51,694 nucleotides of DNA, from the NCBI GenBank assembly GCA_028275105.1, contig JAQCNI010000074.1:1-51694 (forward strand). The letters run 5' to 3'. Both the position numbers and the translations under genes were made by a program. This DNA is from Halorubrum sp. (GTDB lineage: Archaea; Halobacteriota; Halobacteria; Halobacteriales; Haloferacaceae). Below the pieces are notes generated by a model, which saw only the letters and a program-made list of their open reading frames with translations, had not been told where the DNA came from and did not search any database. Positions 1-8,362 of the stretch are shown piece by piece; position 1 is the first letter of the stretch; the number at the start of each line of letters is the position of its first letter.

Positions 1-53
1 TGTTCGGAAGGTGCGACGGCAGGCATCGGGGGCCGTGGACGCCCCGACCGTGA

Positions 54-151
54 CCCACCCGACCGCCCGAGGCTATCAAGCCGATGGTCGGATGGGAGTA
101 TCCGACTAACCCACGGGAAGCCTCGGGGCTTGACCCCGAGGCAGTTCACCC
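54..151 (+). pseudogene. TnpB-type (IS1341/IS605) transposon right-end remnant
   Basis: A short open frame reads PTNPREASGLDPEAV, which resembles the C-terminal tail of haloarchaeal IS1341-type TnpB proteins as I remember them. The DNA folds into two perfect hairpins: 7-bp arms at 87-93/100-106 and 9-bp arms at 120-128/134-142. It ends in AGTTCACCC (143-151). The same nine bases close the second remnant at 50905, also just after a hairpin preceded by GGAAGCC. I infer the 3' end of an IS200/IS605-family element whose transposase gene lies outside the window or is lost. It abuts the 3' end of the convergent peptidase gene. A stop at 51-53 breaks the frame upstream. Confidence 0.5.
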
Positions 152-166
152 AAACGATCGAATCGC

Positions 167-1042
167 TCACTTCTCGAGAGCGACGCTCGTCTGCATCCCC
201 TCGGCGTTGAACGCGCTCCCCGCGCCCGCCTCCCCCAGCACGATGACCCCCGCCGACGACCCGGTCACGTCGTCGAACGCCGCGACGGCCCGGTCGGCGG
301 CGGTCTCGGCGTCGACCCCGTCGGCCAGCAGGTCCACGGCGTGCCGCGAGAGCGTGACCCGGACGATGTCCTCGCCGGCCCCCGTCGCGCTCGCCCCCCC
401 GACGTCGGTACAGAAGAACCCCGAGCCGACCTGCGGGACGTCGCCGACCCGGCCCGCGAGCGCGAACGACCGCCCGCCCGTCGACGTCGCCGCCGCGAAC
501 GTCTCCCCGTCCGACGCGATCGCACCGACCGTGTCGTGGTCGGGGGCGTTCGAGCCGGGGCCCTCCCCGAACCGCGTTTCCAGCCAGTCGAGATGTTCGG
601 CCGGCCCGCCGTCCGGCGGCGACGCCGCCTCGTACTCGGCCCGCGTCCCGTCGGTCAGGAGGTCGACATCGGTTTCGACGCCGAAGTCCTCCGCGAGCGC
701 GACGGCGTGGTCCCCCGAGAGGAGGACGTGTGGCGTCTCCCGCATGACGACGCGGGCGACCGAGACCGCATGCTCGACGCCCGGCATCGAGCAGGCCGCG
801 CCGACCGCGCGGTCCGAGGTCATCACGCCCGCGTCCGTGCGGACGACGCCGTCCGACTGGACCGCACCGCCGACGCCGGCGTTGAACCGCGGGCTCGACT
901 CCAGCGTCCGCACCGTCGACTCGACCGCGTTGAGCGGGGTCGCGGCCGCGGCGCCGGTTTCGGCCGCCCGGTCGAGGACCGCCTGCCGGGGCGCCGGTTC
1001 GTCGGGAACGCCGCCAGCGCCGCCGTGGGCCATCACGCGCAT
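167..1042 (-). CDS. Isoaspartyl peptidase / L-asparaginase, Ntn-hydrolase family
   Basis: A 291-residue plant-type asparaginase (peptidase T2), a threonine Ntn-hydrolase. It cleaves isoaspartyl dipeptides and L-asparagine after autoproteolysis. The expected nucleophile is Thr171 in the motif HDTVGAIASDG, which is preceded by an acidic/glycine-rich linker like those that usually mark the self-cleavage site. The N-terminal HGGAG (residues 6-10) and the NAGVGG segment near 54-59 are family signatures. Length is normal. Met4 is a possible alternative start (1033). The enzyme should be cytoplasmic, in damaged-protein repair or asparagine catabolism. No operon partner is visible: the next gene diverges from it across a GC-rich gap holding a 9-bp tandem repeat. 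Confidence 0.88.
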   Translation of the reverse strand: MRVMAHGGAGGVPDEPAPRQAVLDRAAETGAAAATPLNAVESTVRTLESSPRFNAGVGGAVQSDGVVRTDAGVMTSDRAVGAACSMPGVEHAVSVARVVMRETPHVLLSGDHAVALAEDFGVETDVDLLTDGTRAEYEAASPPDGGPAEHLDWLETRFGEGPGSNAPDHDTVGAIASDGETFAAATSTGGRSFALAGRVGDVPQVGSGFFCTDVGGASATGAGEDIVRVTLSRHAVDLLADGVDAETAADRAVAAFDDVTGSSAGVIVLGEAGAGSAFNAEGMQTSVALEK

Positions 1043-1144
1043 GCTTCACCGGTCCGCGAGCACCCGTATAACTCCCCGGAACGCGTTGACGGCGGTCGGA
1101 CCGGGACGCTGACCGGGCCGTCGCCCGCCAGTCGATCGGAGAGT

Positions 1145-1189
1145 CGAACCGGCCGAACCGGCCGAACCGGCCGAACCGGCCGAACCGGC
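1145..1189. repeat. Five 9-bp tandem repeats, CGAACCGGC
   Basis: Five perfect head-to-tail copies of CGAACCGGC lie between the peptidase and glycosyltransferase starts, about 60 bp upstream of the glycosyltransferase GTG. The unit contains the palindromic core CCGG. It may be simple slippage expansion, or an iterated protein site upstream of two divergent genes. The sequence does not decide. Confidence 0.9.
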
Positions 1190-1249
1190 CGATCGCCGGC
1201 GTCGATCGTTGTCCGCCGCTTTTTGTTTCCGGCGTCCGAACTCTTCCCC

Positions 1250-2170
1250 GTGAGCGACGCCCCGCCGACCTCCGTGCTCCTTCCGACCGTTCGCTGGACC
1301 GACGCCTGCGGGGCGGTCGCGGCGCAACTGGCTCCCGACGACGAGCTTCTCGTGATCGCGGACACGGCCGACGACCCGGTCGCGGACCGACGCGGGGACA
1401 CGCCCGAGAACGTCCGGATCGTCCTCGCCGGCGAGCCCGACGGGTGCTCGGGGAAGGCGAACGCGATCGCCGCGGGCATGGCGGCGGCCACTCACGACCG
1501 GATCGTCTGGACCGACGACGACTTCGCCCGGCCGCCGGACTGGCTCGCGACGCTCCACGCGGACTACGACCGGCAGGGCCCCACCACCGAACTCCCGGCG
1601 TTCGTCGGCCGCGACCCGCTCGGCGTCCTCCTGGAGCCGGCGTACGTCGTCGGCGGGACGATCCCGGTGTTCCTCGCCGGGATCCCGTGGGGTGGGGCAG
1701 TCATTTTCGAGCGGGACGACCTCGACGAGGCGGCGTTCCTCGCGGACCTCCGCCGGACGGTCAGCGACGACGGTACGCTCGGCGAACACCTCGACGTGAC
1801 CGCCGTCGAACGGACGCGGATCGTCCCGGCTGGCGGGTCGGTCCGGGCGTCGCTGGAGCGGTACGTCCGGTTCGTGTGGATCGTCAGGCACCACGCGCCC
1901 CGGGCAGTCGTGGCCGACGTCGTGCTCGCGGTCGGCCTCGCGGCGCTGTGTCTCCTCGCTCCGCTCTCGACGGGTGCCGGCGTGACGCTACTTTCGGCGG
2001 CGACGTACGCGTGGGCCGGCCTCCGGCGACCGTCGTTCCTGCTCGCGGCCCCGGCCGTCCTGGCGACCCCGCCGCTGCTGGTGTACGCGTTCGCGCGCCG
2101 GACGTTCATCTGGGGCGGCCGCCGGTACCGGTGGGCCGGAAAACACGACGTGCGGGTCGATTCCGAGTGA
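1250..2170 (+). CDS. Family 2 glycosyltransferase, membrane associated
   Basis: A 306-residue GT-A fold glycosyltransferase. Residues about 1-190 carry the nucleotide-sugar domain, with a GKANAI segment followed by a WTDDDF acidic metal-binding motif. The C-terminal third is hydrophobic and predicts two or three membrane helices. The acceptor cannot be read from sequence; glycolipid or S-layer/lipid-linked oligosaccharide synthesis are typical roles. I chose the GTG at 1250 because the homologous part begins there and a T-rich box (CTTTTTG, about 1219-1225) lies some 25 nt upstream, typical of a leaderless haloarchaeal start. The frame stays open far upstream, but that part overlaps the peptidase gene and is low complexity. 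Confidence 0.8.
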   Translation: MSDAPPTSVLLPTVRWTDACGAVAAQLAPDDELLVIADTADDPVADRRGDTPENVRIVLAGEPDGCSGKANAIAAGMAAATHDRIVWTDDDFARPPDWLATLHADYDRQGPTTELPAFVGRDPLGVLLEPAYVVGGTIPVFLAGIPWGGAVIFERDDLDEAAFLADLRRTVSDDGTLGEHLDVTAVERTRIVPAGGSVRASLERYVRFVWIVRHHAPRAVVADVVLAVGLAALCLLAPLSTGAGVTLLSAATYAWAGLRRPSFLLAAPAVLATPPLLVYAFARRTFIWGGRRYRWAGKHDVRVDSE

Positions 2171-2190
2171 ACCGCGGTCCGATGCGGGCG

Positions 2191-2280
2191 GACGACCGGC
2201 CGCCGGGGGGGTTGACGACCGGCCGCCGGGGGGGATTGACGACCGGCCGCCGACGGGGGCAGACGACCGGTCGCCGGCGT
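2191..2280. repeat. Four imperfect 23-24-bp tandem repeats
   Basis: GACGACCGG recurs at 2191, 2214, 2238 and 2262, each followed by a variable G-rich run. The array sits between the glycosyltransferase stop and the isocitrate dehydrogenase promoter. I see no coding function and take it for a decayed minisatellite. Confidence 0.8.
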
Positions 2281-2344
2281 CCTCGGTCCGGCCCGCAGGG
2301 AAAACGGCAGGCACTTTACCGCGGTGGCTGAATCCCCGACCGCT

Positions 2345-3607
2345 ATGAGCTACGATAAGGTCGAAGTCCCCGAAGACGGGAAGCCGATTACGCTTGCCGA
2401 CGAGGAAACCGGCGAACTCGACGTTCCGGCGAATCCGATCGTCCCGATCATCCACGGCGACGGAATCGGGACCGACGTCGGGCCGGCCGCCCAGAAGGTG
2501 CTCGACGCCGCGGCCGAAGCGACCGGCCGATCGATCGCGTGGATGCGGGTGTACGCCGGCGGCTCCGCCCGGGACAAGTACGGCGAGAACCTCCCGGACG
2601 ACACCGTGAGCGCAATCCGGGAGCACCGCGTCGCGATCAAGGGGCCGTTGACGACGCCCGTCGGCGCCGGGTTCCGCTCGCTGAACGTGGCGCTCCGCCA
2701 GACGCTTGACCTGTTCGCGAACGTCCGCCCGACGTACTACATCGACGGCGTCCCGTCGCCGGTGAAGAATCCCGAGGAGATGGACATGATCACCTTCCGG
2801 GAGAACACGGAGGACGTGTACGCCGGCATCGAGTGGGAGGCCGGCACCGACGGGGCCGAGCAGGTCCGCGAGTTCCTCGAGGAGGACATGGATATCGCCG
2901 ACGTCATCCACGATGGCCCGGTCGGCATCGGCGTCAAGCCCATCTCCGAGTTCGGCTCCAAGCGGCTCATCCGCGAGGCGTTCGACTACGCGCTCGCGAA
3001 CGACCGCGACTCCGTGACGCTCGTCCACAAGGGGAACATCATGAAGTTCACCGAGGCGGCGTTCCGCGACTGGGGCTACGAGCTGGCCGACGAGGAGTAC
3101 GGCGACGAACTCATCACCGAGGACGAGCTCTGGGAGGAGCACGACGGCGAGCAGCCCGACGGGACGGTCGTGGTCAAGGACCGGATCGCGGACAACATGC
3201 TCCAACAGCAGCTCACCCGCACCGCCGACTACGAGGTCATCGCGACGATGAATCTTAACGGCGACTACCTCTCGGACGCCGCCGGCGCGCAGATCGGCGG
3301 ACTCGGCATCGCACCCGGGATCAACCGGGGTCACGGTCGCTGTCTCGCCGAGCCGGTCCACGGCTCCGCACCCAAGTACGCCGGCGAGGACAAGGTGAAC
3401 CCCACCGCGATGATCCTCTCCGGCCGCGAGATGCTCCACTACCTCGGCTGGACGGACGCCGCCGACCTCGTCCGCGACGCCGTCGAGGAGACGATCGGGA
3501 GCGGGACCGTCACCTACGACCTCCACCGGCAGATCGAGGGCGGCGAGAAGGTCGCCACCAGCGAGTTCGCCGACGCCGTCGTCGAGACGATCGACGAGTT
3601 GTCGTAG
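2345..3607 (+). CDS. icd: Isocitrate dehydrogenase (NADP+)
   Basis: A 420-residue enzyme converting isocitrate to 2-oxoglutarate and CO2 in the TCA cycle. Isocitrate-binding SLNVALRQ and ENTEDVYAGIE motifs are present. The cofactor pocket reads HGSAPKYAGEDKV, with a later TYDLHR. The Lys-Tyr...Val and Tyr...Arg residues match the set that gives E. coli IDH its NADP+ preference, so NADP+ is inferred. I chose ATG 2345 (MSYDK...) over the upstream in-frame GTG at 2324. Homologues I recall begin there, and a TTTACC box precedes it by about 25 nt. The gene appears monocistronic. Confidence 0.95.
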   Translation: MSYDKVEVPEDGKPITLADEETGELDVPANPIVPIIHGDGIGTDVGPAAQKVLDAAAEATGRSIAWMRVYAGGSARDKYGENLPDDTVSAIREHRVAIKGPLTTPVGAGFRSLNVALRQTLDLFANVRPTYYIDGVPSPVKNPEEMDMITFRENTEDVYAGIEWEAGTDGAEQVREFLEEDMDIADVIHDGPVGIGVKPISEFGSKRLIREAFDYALANDRDSVTLVHKGNIMKFTEAAFRDWGYELADEEYGDELITEDELWEEHDGEQPDGTVVVKDRIADNMLQQQLTRTADYEVIATMNLNGDYLSDAAGAQIGGLGIAPGINRGHGRCLAEPVHGSAPKYAGEDKVNPTAMILSGREMLHYLGWTDAADLVRDAVEETIGSGTVTYDLHRQIEGGEKVATSEFADAVVETIDELS

Positions 3608-3696
3608 ACGAACCCGCCGTATTGACCCGATACCCGCGACTTCGTCCGCTTCCGTTTCGACTCTCCCCGTTCAGGGCCCCCTCCGGACCTCGACCG

Positions 3697-4008
3697 TCAC
3701 CACTCCTTACAGTCCGGACAGACGAACTCCCCGTCGTCGTTCCAGCGACGGGCCGCCGTCCCGTCACAGCGCTCGCACTCTCCCCCGTCACCCGCCCACG
3801 CCGACGTTGCCGTCGCGGGGTCGACCGCGTCGCTTGCGGGGTCGACCGCGTCGCTTGCGGGGTCGACCGCGTCGGTCGCGGGGGCAGCCGGATCGTCCCC
3901 GAGGTCGGTCTCGTCGCCGTCGGTCCCGTCACCGCCGGCAACGTCGGCCCCGTCGGACTTCTCGGACCCCGCGCCGACGAACTCGTCGAGCGAGTGGTCC
4001 TCCCCCAT
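3697..4008 (-). CDS. Small zinc-ribbon protein with heptapeptide repeat
   Basis: A 103-residue acidic protein. The C-terminus carries CERC...CPDC, a two-knuckle zinc ribbon; the middle is low complexity with three DAVDPAS heptads. I recall a haloarchaeal family of this kind (possibly DUF7573) but assign no function. The ATG lies directly after the lysS stop with no gap, so it is probably translated from the pyrH-lysS transcript. A role near translation is suggested by context only. Confidence 0.7.
   Translation of the reverse strand: MGEDHSLDEFVGAGSEKSDGADVAGGDGTDGDETDLGDDPAAPATDAVDPASDAVDPASDAVDPATATSAWAGDGGECERCDGTAARRWNDDGEFVCPDCKEW
3820..3882. repeat. Three 21-bp in-frame tandem repeats
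   Basis: Units at 3820-3840, 3841-3861 and 3862-3882 encode the DAVDPAS heptads of the zinc-ribbon protein on the minus strand. The first two copies are identical and the third has diverged. Expansion in multiples of 21 bp keeps the frame. Confidence 0.9.
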
Positions 4009-5766
4009 TCACGCCTCCCGTCGAAGTCGGTTCACGACGTACTCGCGCTCTAATTCCCCGAGGAACTCGCCGAGCCGGGGCCCCTGCGTGTCGTCGAAGA
4101 AGAGCCGATACCCGGCCTGGAAGAAGTCGGCGATCTCGATCTCGTGGTCGCGGGCGGTCTCGTACATCTCCCCCTGGATCGCCTCGCCGTCGTGGCCCGC
4201 GGCGACGAAGTCGGCGAGGTCGTCGAGCGCGGCCGCCACGTCGTCGGCGAACTCGACGTCGGGAAGTTCGGCCTGAAGCCGGTAGTCGTACTCGTTGCCG
4301 GTCCGCTCGGCCCAGTTGCGCGCCTTCTCCACGCGGGCGAGCGCCGCCTCGACGGCCGATTTCGGGGCGTCGTCCGGGATGTGCCCCTCGTCGCGGGCGA
4401 GGCGTTCGCGGAACGCCGGGTCGTCGACCATCCCGAGGACGGCCGCGAAGGTGTAGGGGAGCCGAACCGGCTTCTCCGTGGGCGGGTCATCGACGCGGCC
4501 GACGACGAACGGGTACGCCCGCTCGGCGAACCGGGTTAGCGCCGGGTCGTCGACCCCGCCGAAGTACGCGCGCTCGAACCGGTCGAACCGGTCGACCAGC
4601 TGGTCGATCCGCTCGATATCGAGGTCGCGGGCCCGCTTCGGGTGGAGCGCGAAGAAGTACCGGACCACCGCCGGTTCGAGAACCGCCAGGATCTCCGGGA
4701 CGGTGATCACGTTGCCCGCGGACGAGGAGAGCGCCTCGCCGCCCAGCGTGAACCACTCGTACACCATCGGTACCGGCGGTTCGATCCCGAGGACGGTCCG
4801 CGCGAGGTCGACGCCGGAGGGCCACGACCCCTCGGCGTGGTCCTTGCCGAACGCCTCGAAGTCGACGTCGAGGACGTCCCATTGGGCGGGCCACTCCAGC
4901 CGCCACGGGAGCTTGCCCTCGCGGAACGTGGCCGTTCCCTCGTGGCCACACCCCTCGATGGTATCGCCGTCGACCTCGAGGTCGGTACACCTGTACTCGA
5001 CCGTTTCGGCGTCGAGGTCGACGTCGGTCACCGTCTCCGTCACCGTCCCGCAGGCCGAACAGACCGGGTTGAACGGGACGTACTCGCCGTCGACCTTGTC
5101 CTGATACTGCCCGAGCGTCTCGCGGACCCCGTCGAGGTCCGAGAGGACGGTCCGGACCGCGTCGTCGAACGCGCCCTCGGCGTACAGCGCGGTGTTCGAC
5201 GCCATCTCCACCGGGACGCCGAGCCGCTCGGCGTCCGAACGCAGGAGCGCCGCAAAGTGGGCGGCGTACGACTCCCGCTCGCCGAAGGGGTCCGGGATCG
5301 CGGTGTACGGCTTCCCGAGGTTCCGGCCGAGCGCACCCGCGTCCACGTCCCCGAGGCCGACGATCTCCCCGTCCGGGTTCGCCAGCTTCCGGGGGAGCTT
5401 CCGGAGGGGGTCCTTGTCGTCGGAGGTGAACACCTGTCGAACCTCGTGGCCGCGCTCGCGGAGGACCCCGGCGACGAAGTAGCCGCGCATCACCTCGTTC
5501 ACGTTGCCGAGGTGGGCGACCCCCGAGGGAGAGACGCCGCCCTTGATCACGATCGGGTCGGTCGGATCGCGCGATTCGACCTCGTCGGCGATGACGTCCG
5601 CCCAGAAGGCATGGAACCCGTCGGCTTCGTCCGCGTCGCTCGTGGCGCCCACATCGCCCGCGTCACCCGCACCGTCCCTGTCGCTCGCGTCACCCGCATC
5701 GCCCCCCCCACTCCCCCGGTCAGAGAGGATATGCGGGGAGTCGTCGTGGGTCGACTCGTCGGTCAT
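4009..5766 (-). CDS. lysS: Lysine--tRNA ligase, class I
   Basis: A 585-residue class I LysRS, the archaeal type, which charges tRNA-Lys. The HIGH-type signature appears as SPSGVAHLGN and the KMSKS-type loop as SSSAGNV. A zinc-binding insert carries CSAC and later Cys/His residues. The first 50 residues are a Gly/Asp-rich low-complexity extension. The ATG at 5766 overlaps the pyrH stop (ATGA), indicating translational coupling. The frame runs open beyond this start, but that part is the shadow of pyrH. Confidence 0.93.
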   Translation of the reverse strand: MTDESTHDDSPHILSDRGSGGGDAGDASDRDGAGDAGDVGATSDADEADGFHAFWADVIADEVESRDPTDPIVIKGGVSPSGVAHLGNVNEVMRGYFVAGVLRERGHEVRQVFTSDDKDPLRKLPRKLANPDGEIVGLGDVDAGALGRNLGKPYTAIPDPFGERESYAAHFAALLRSDAERLGVPVEMASNTALYAEGAFDDAVRTVLSDLDGVRETLGQYQDKVDGEYVPFNPVCSACGTVTETVTDVDLDAETVEYRCTDLEVDGDTIEGCGHEGTATFREGKLPWRLEWPAQWDVLDVDFEAFGKDHAEGSWPSGVDLARTVLGIEPPVPMVYEWFTLGGEALSSSAGNVITVPEILAVLEPAVVRYFFALHPKRARDLDIERIDQLVDRFDRFERAYFGGVDDPALTRFAERAYPFVVGRVDDPPTEKPVRLPYTFAAVLGMVDDPAFRERLARDEGHIPDDAPKSAVEAALARVEKARNWAERTGNEYDYRLQAELPDVEFADDVAAALDDLADFVAAGHDGEAIQGEMYETARDHEIEIADFFQAGYRLFFDDTQGPRLGEFLGELEREYVVNRLRREA

Positions 5767-6482
5767 CGCTCTCCCGTCCACGCGGGCGGCTCGGAGCTCC
5801 CGTCGGGGACGATATCGGTGCCCGTGTGGTCCCCATGGAGTACGGCGTCGACGACGTCGGTCGGGTCGGTTCCGTCGAGTACGACCGCCCGGATCCCGGC
5901 GCGGCCGATCAGCTTCGCCGCGAGGAGGTCGACCGGGGCGGACGCGCCGGCGTCCCGGCTCATCGGTAAGACGACGTCGACCAGCTCCGCCGGCGACAGC
6001 TCGTCGAACCGTGCCGCGGCGTCGTGGCTGTTCGGGTCGACGTCGTAGACGCCGTCGGCGCTCGTCGCGAAGACGAGGAGATCGGCGTCGACGGACTCCG
6101 CGAGCGCGACGGCGACCGCGTCGGTGGTCTGCCCCGGGGTCATCCCACCCATGACCGGGATTTCGCCGCGACGGAGCGCGCTCGCCGCCTCGTCGTACCC
6201 CGTCGCCGGCGACGGGGCCGCCGCGTCCTCGAGCGCGGCGATCAACAGGCGGGCGTTGAGCCGGGTCGCCCCGATCCCGAGTTCGTCGAGCTGGACCTCG
6301 TCCCCGCCGAGCGCCCGCGCGGTCGTGATGTACTCGCGGGCGACCCCCCCGCCGCCGACGACGGCGCCCGGGTCGCACCCCCCCGCGACCAGCCGGTCGA
6401 GCGCGCCGGCGTAGGCGGCGACGCGCTCGGATTCGAGTTCCGGCGCGAGCACGCTCCCGCCGATGGAAACGACGACTCTCAT
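5763..6482 (-). CDS. pyrH: Uridylate (UMP) kinase, archaeal type
   Basis: A 239-residue amino-acid-kinase-fold enzyme phosphorylating UMP to UDP in pyrimidine biosynthesis. The N-terminus MRVVVSIGGSVLAP is the phosphate-binding start of the fold. GGGVAREYI and GMTPGQTTDAVA supply the glycine-rich nucleotide and UMP loops, followed by ATSADGVYDVDP. It is first in a three-gene minus-strand operon with lysS and a zinc-ribbon protein, and overlaps lysS by 4 nt. Confidence 0.93.
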   Translation of the reverse strand: MRVVVSIGGSVLAPELESERVAAYAGALDRLVAGGCDPGAVVGGGGVAREYITTARALGGDEVQLDELGIGATRLNARLLIAALEDAAAPSPATGYDEAASALRRGEIPVMGGMTPGQTTDAVAVALAESVDADLLVFATSADGVYDVDPNSHDAAARFDELSPAELVDVVLPMSRDAGASAPVDLLAAKLIGRAGIRAVVLDGTDPTDVVDAVLHGDHTGTDIVPDGSSEPPAWTGER

Positions 6483-6615
6483 TGCGTTCGGATAGCGAAC
6501 TGGCGGGCTTAAGGGTTGTCAAGCGGGGACGCGCGGGCTCGTCCCGGCGTCGAACTCGGGGACCGCCTCGGATGGTTCAGGTGACCTTTTGTACCCCGCG
6601 GCCGCACCCGTCGCC

Positions 6616-6765
6616 ATGGCCGATCACTCACAGGAGGTCGACTCGGACGAGCGCGTGACCGCCCCGATGCAGTCGTTCGGCGGCCGCGAGGTCGGCATCG
6701 GGGCCGCCGTCACCCTTCTCGGACTCCTCGTCGCGTACGTGCTCCCCGCAGTAGTGTCGCTGTAA
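6616..6765 (+). CDS. 49-residue single-helix membrane protein
   Basis: ATG 6616 to TAA 6765. Residues 1-25 are polar and acidic with the motif RVTAPMQSF; residues about 27-47 form one hydrophobic helix. I recall small haloarchaeal membrane proteins of this layout (possibly DUF7550) with unknown function. A CCTTTTGTA box about 25 nt upstream supports a real, near-leaderless transcript. Confidence 0.7.
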   Translation: MADHSQEVDSDERVTAPMQSFGGREVGIGAAVTLLGLLVAYVLPAVVSL

Positions 6766-6871
6766 CGGCGGGAGCGGCCGTTCGCGGGGGACCGAGAACC
6801 CGCCTCGCGAGCGACGCCACACTCGTCTCGGCATCGGACGGTCTCGACTCGGACCTCCCGGCCCGGTCGGC

Positions 6872-8218
6872 TCACCGACTCCGACAGTCGTCGCCGACGT
6901 CGACGGTGGAGAACTCCGTCGGGTCCGTATCGTCGCCGCCGGGCCCCCGCGGATACCAGGCCAGCGGGTGGTCCGCGGTCAGCTCGATGGTCACGGGTTC
7001 GTCGAGGTCGAACTCCTCGACGTGGTTGTGGAGGCAGTGGACGGTGTCGCCCGACGACAACTCGACCCGATAGATGAACGAGGGGCCGACGTACTGTCTG
7101 GAGACGACGACGCCGTCGGCGACGTCGGGTACCGCCGGCGTCGCCCGGAGGTCGTCCGGCCGGACGAGCACGTCGACCGGCGCGCCGTCGTACACCGTGT
7201 CGTACCCCTCCAGCGCGGCGGCGTCGAACCGTCCGACGCCCGTTTCGACCTGCCCGTCACAGAGACAGCCTTCGAGGAACGACGCCCGCCCGAGGAAGGA
7301 AGCGACGAACTTCGATTCGGGCCGCTCGAAGACGCTCTCCGGACGACCGACCTGTTCGATGGAGCCGTCGTTCATCACGGCGACGCGGTCGGAGATGGAG
7401 AGCGCCTCCTCCTGATCGTGGGTGACCGACACCGCCGTGACGCCAGCCGCCTTCAGGATCCGACGGACCTCCTCGCGCATCTCGACGCGGAGGCGGACGT
7501 CGAGGTTCGAGAACGGCTCGTCGAGCAGGAGCACGTCGGGCTCTGGCGCGAGTGACCGAGCGAGCGCCACCCGCTGTTTCTGCCCGCCCGAGAGCTGATC
7601 CGGGGTTTTGGCCCCGTGTTCGGGCATGTCGATGAGGTCGAGGAGGTCGTCGACCCGCGCCGCCGTCTCGGCGTCGTCCGCGTCGCTCAGCCCGAACGCG
7701 ATGTTCTCGCGGACGGTGAGGTGCGGAAACAACGCGAAGTTCTGGAAGACGATCCCGACGTCGCGGCGCTCCGGCGGGACGAACGACCCGCCGCCGGCGA
7801 CCGTCTCGCCGGCGACCGTCTCGCCGGCGAGCGAGATGGTCCCCTCGCTCGGCTCGTCGAGCCCCGCGATCAGCCGGAGCGTCGTCGTCTTCCCGCACCC
7901 GGAGGGGCCGAGAAACGTCAGCAGTTCGCCGGGGCGAACGTCGAGCGAGACGCCGTCGACCGCTCGTTCGGGACCGAACTCCTTGCTGACGTCGGTCAGC
8001 CGCAGGGCCGGCTTCGCGGCTCCGACCCCCGTGGACGCCTCGTCGGCCGACCCGCCTGCGGCGACGCCGTCCTCGGCGTGGCCGTCGCCGACGGACCCCA
8101 CGCCGGCGCCGCTTCCCGTGGCGGAACGGTCGGCGGCGGAACGGTCGGCGGTGGACGGTGGCGTCCCTCGAACGCGGTCGGTCGGTCGCTCGGATTCGGT
8201 CCGTTCGCTGTGTGCCAT
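6872..8218 (-). CDS. ABC importer ATP-binding subunit (Fbp/Pot type), orphan
   Basis: A 448-residue ATPase. Residues 1-75 are an acidic low-complexity leader with short internal duplications. The nucleotide-binding domain follows: Walker A GPSGCGKTT, Q-loop, signature LSGGQKQR, Walker B LLLDEP, and switch His in VTHDQEEA. A C-terminal TOBE-like domain is typical of iron(III), polyamine or thiamine importers. No permease or binding-protein gene is adjacent, so the partner subunits must lie elsewhere. A perfect inverted repeat resembling DtxR/Idr metal-regulator boxes overlaps its promoter (8265-8282), which favours iron or manganese as the substrate. That assignment is inference. Confidence 0.85.
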   Translation of the reverse strand: MAHSERTESERPTDRVRGTPPSTADRSAADRSATGSGAGVGSVGDGHAEDGVAAGGSADEASTGVGAAKPALRLTDVSKEFGPERAVDGVSLDVRPGELLTFLGPSGCGKTTTLRLIAGLDEPSEGTISLAGETVAGETVAGGGSFVPPERRDVGIVFQNFALFPHLTVRENIAFGLSDADDAETAARVDDLLDLIDMPEHGAKTPDQLSGGQKQRVALARSLAPEPDVLLLDEPFSNLDVRLRVEMREEVRRILKAAGVTAVSVTHDQEEALSISDRVAVMNDGSIEQVGRPESVFERPESKFVASFLGRASFLEGCLCDGQVETGVGRFDAAALEGYDTVYDGAPVDVLVRPDDLRATPAVPDVADGVVVSRQYVGPSFIYRVELSSGDTVHCLHNHVEEFDLDEPVTIELTADHPLAWYPRGPGGDDTDPTEFSTVDVGDDCRSR

Positions 8219-8261
8219 TGTGGTCGGGCGCCGTGAGCCGGCGTCCCGTGGTCGTCACTCC

Positions 8262-8282
8262 TTATTTTAGGAGGGCCTAAAA
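8262..8282 (-). promoter_or_regulatory. TATA-like box overlapped by DtxR/Idr-like palindrome
   Basis: TTTTAGG (8265-8271), a 4-nt spacer, then CCTAAAA (8276-8282) form a perfect 7+7 inverted repeat. Read on the minus strand the region also contains CCTAAAATAAG, a plausible promoter box about 45 nt upstream of the ABC ATPase ATG. TTAGG/CCTAA half-sites are those of the DtxR/IdeR family, whose archaeal members (Idr, SirR) repress metal uptake genes. Binding here would block transcription. Identification is by motif only. Confidence 0.55.
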
Positions 8283-8362
8283 GCGTGTCGTTCGTTTTCG
8301 ATCCGCCGGGATCCCACTCGGGAGTGGCTGCCCTCCCGTCCGAGGGGATCCCTCCCGTCGGA

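Noticed and set aside
341..1249. Long open frame upstream of the glycosyltransferase
   Set aside because: It is Arg/Pro-rich, antisense to the peptidase gene and low complexity, typical of shadow frames in high-GC DNA.
1988..3526. 512-codon minus-strand frame opposite isocitrate dehydrogenase
   Set aside because: It mirrors the codon structure of icd and has no family motif.
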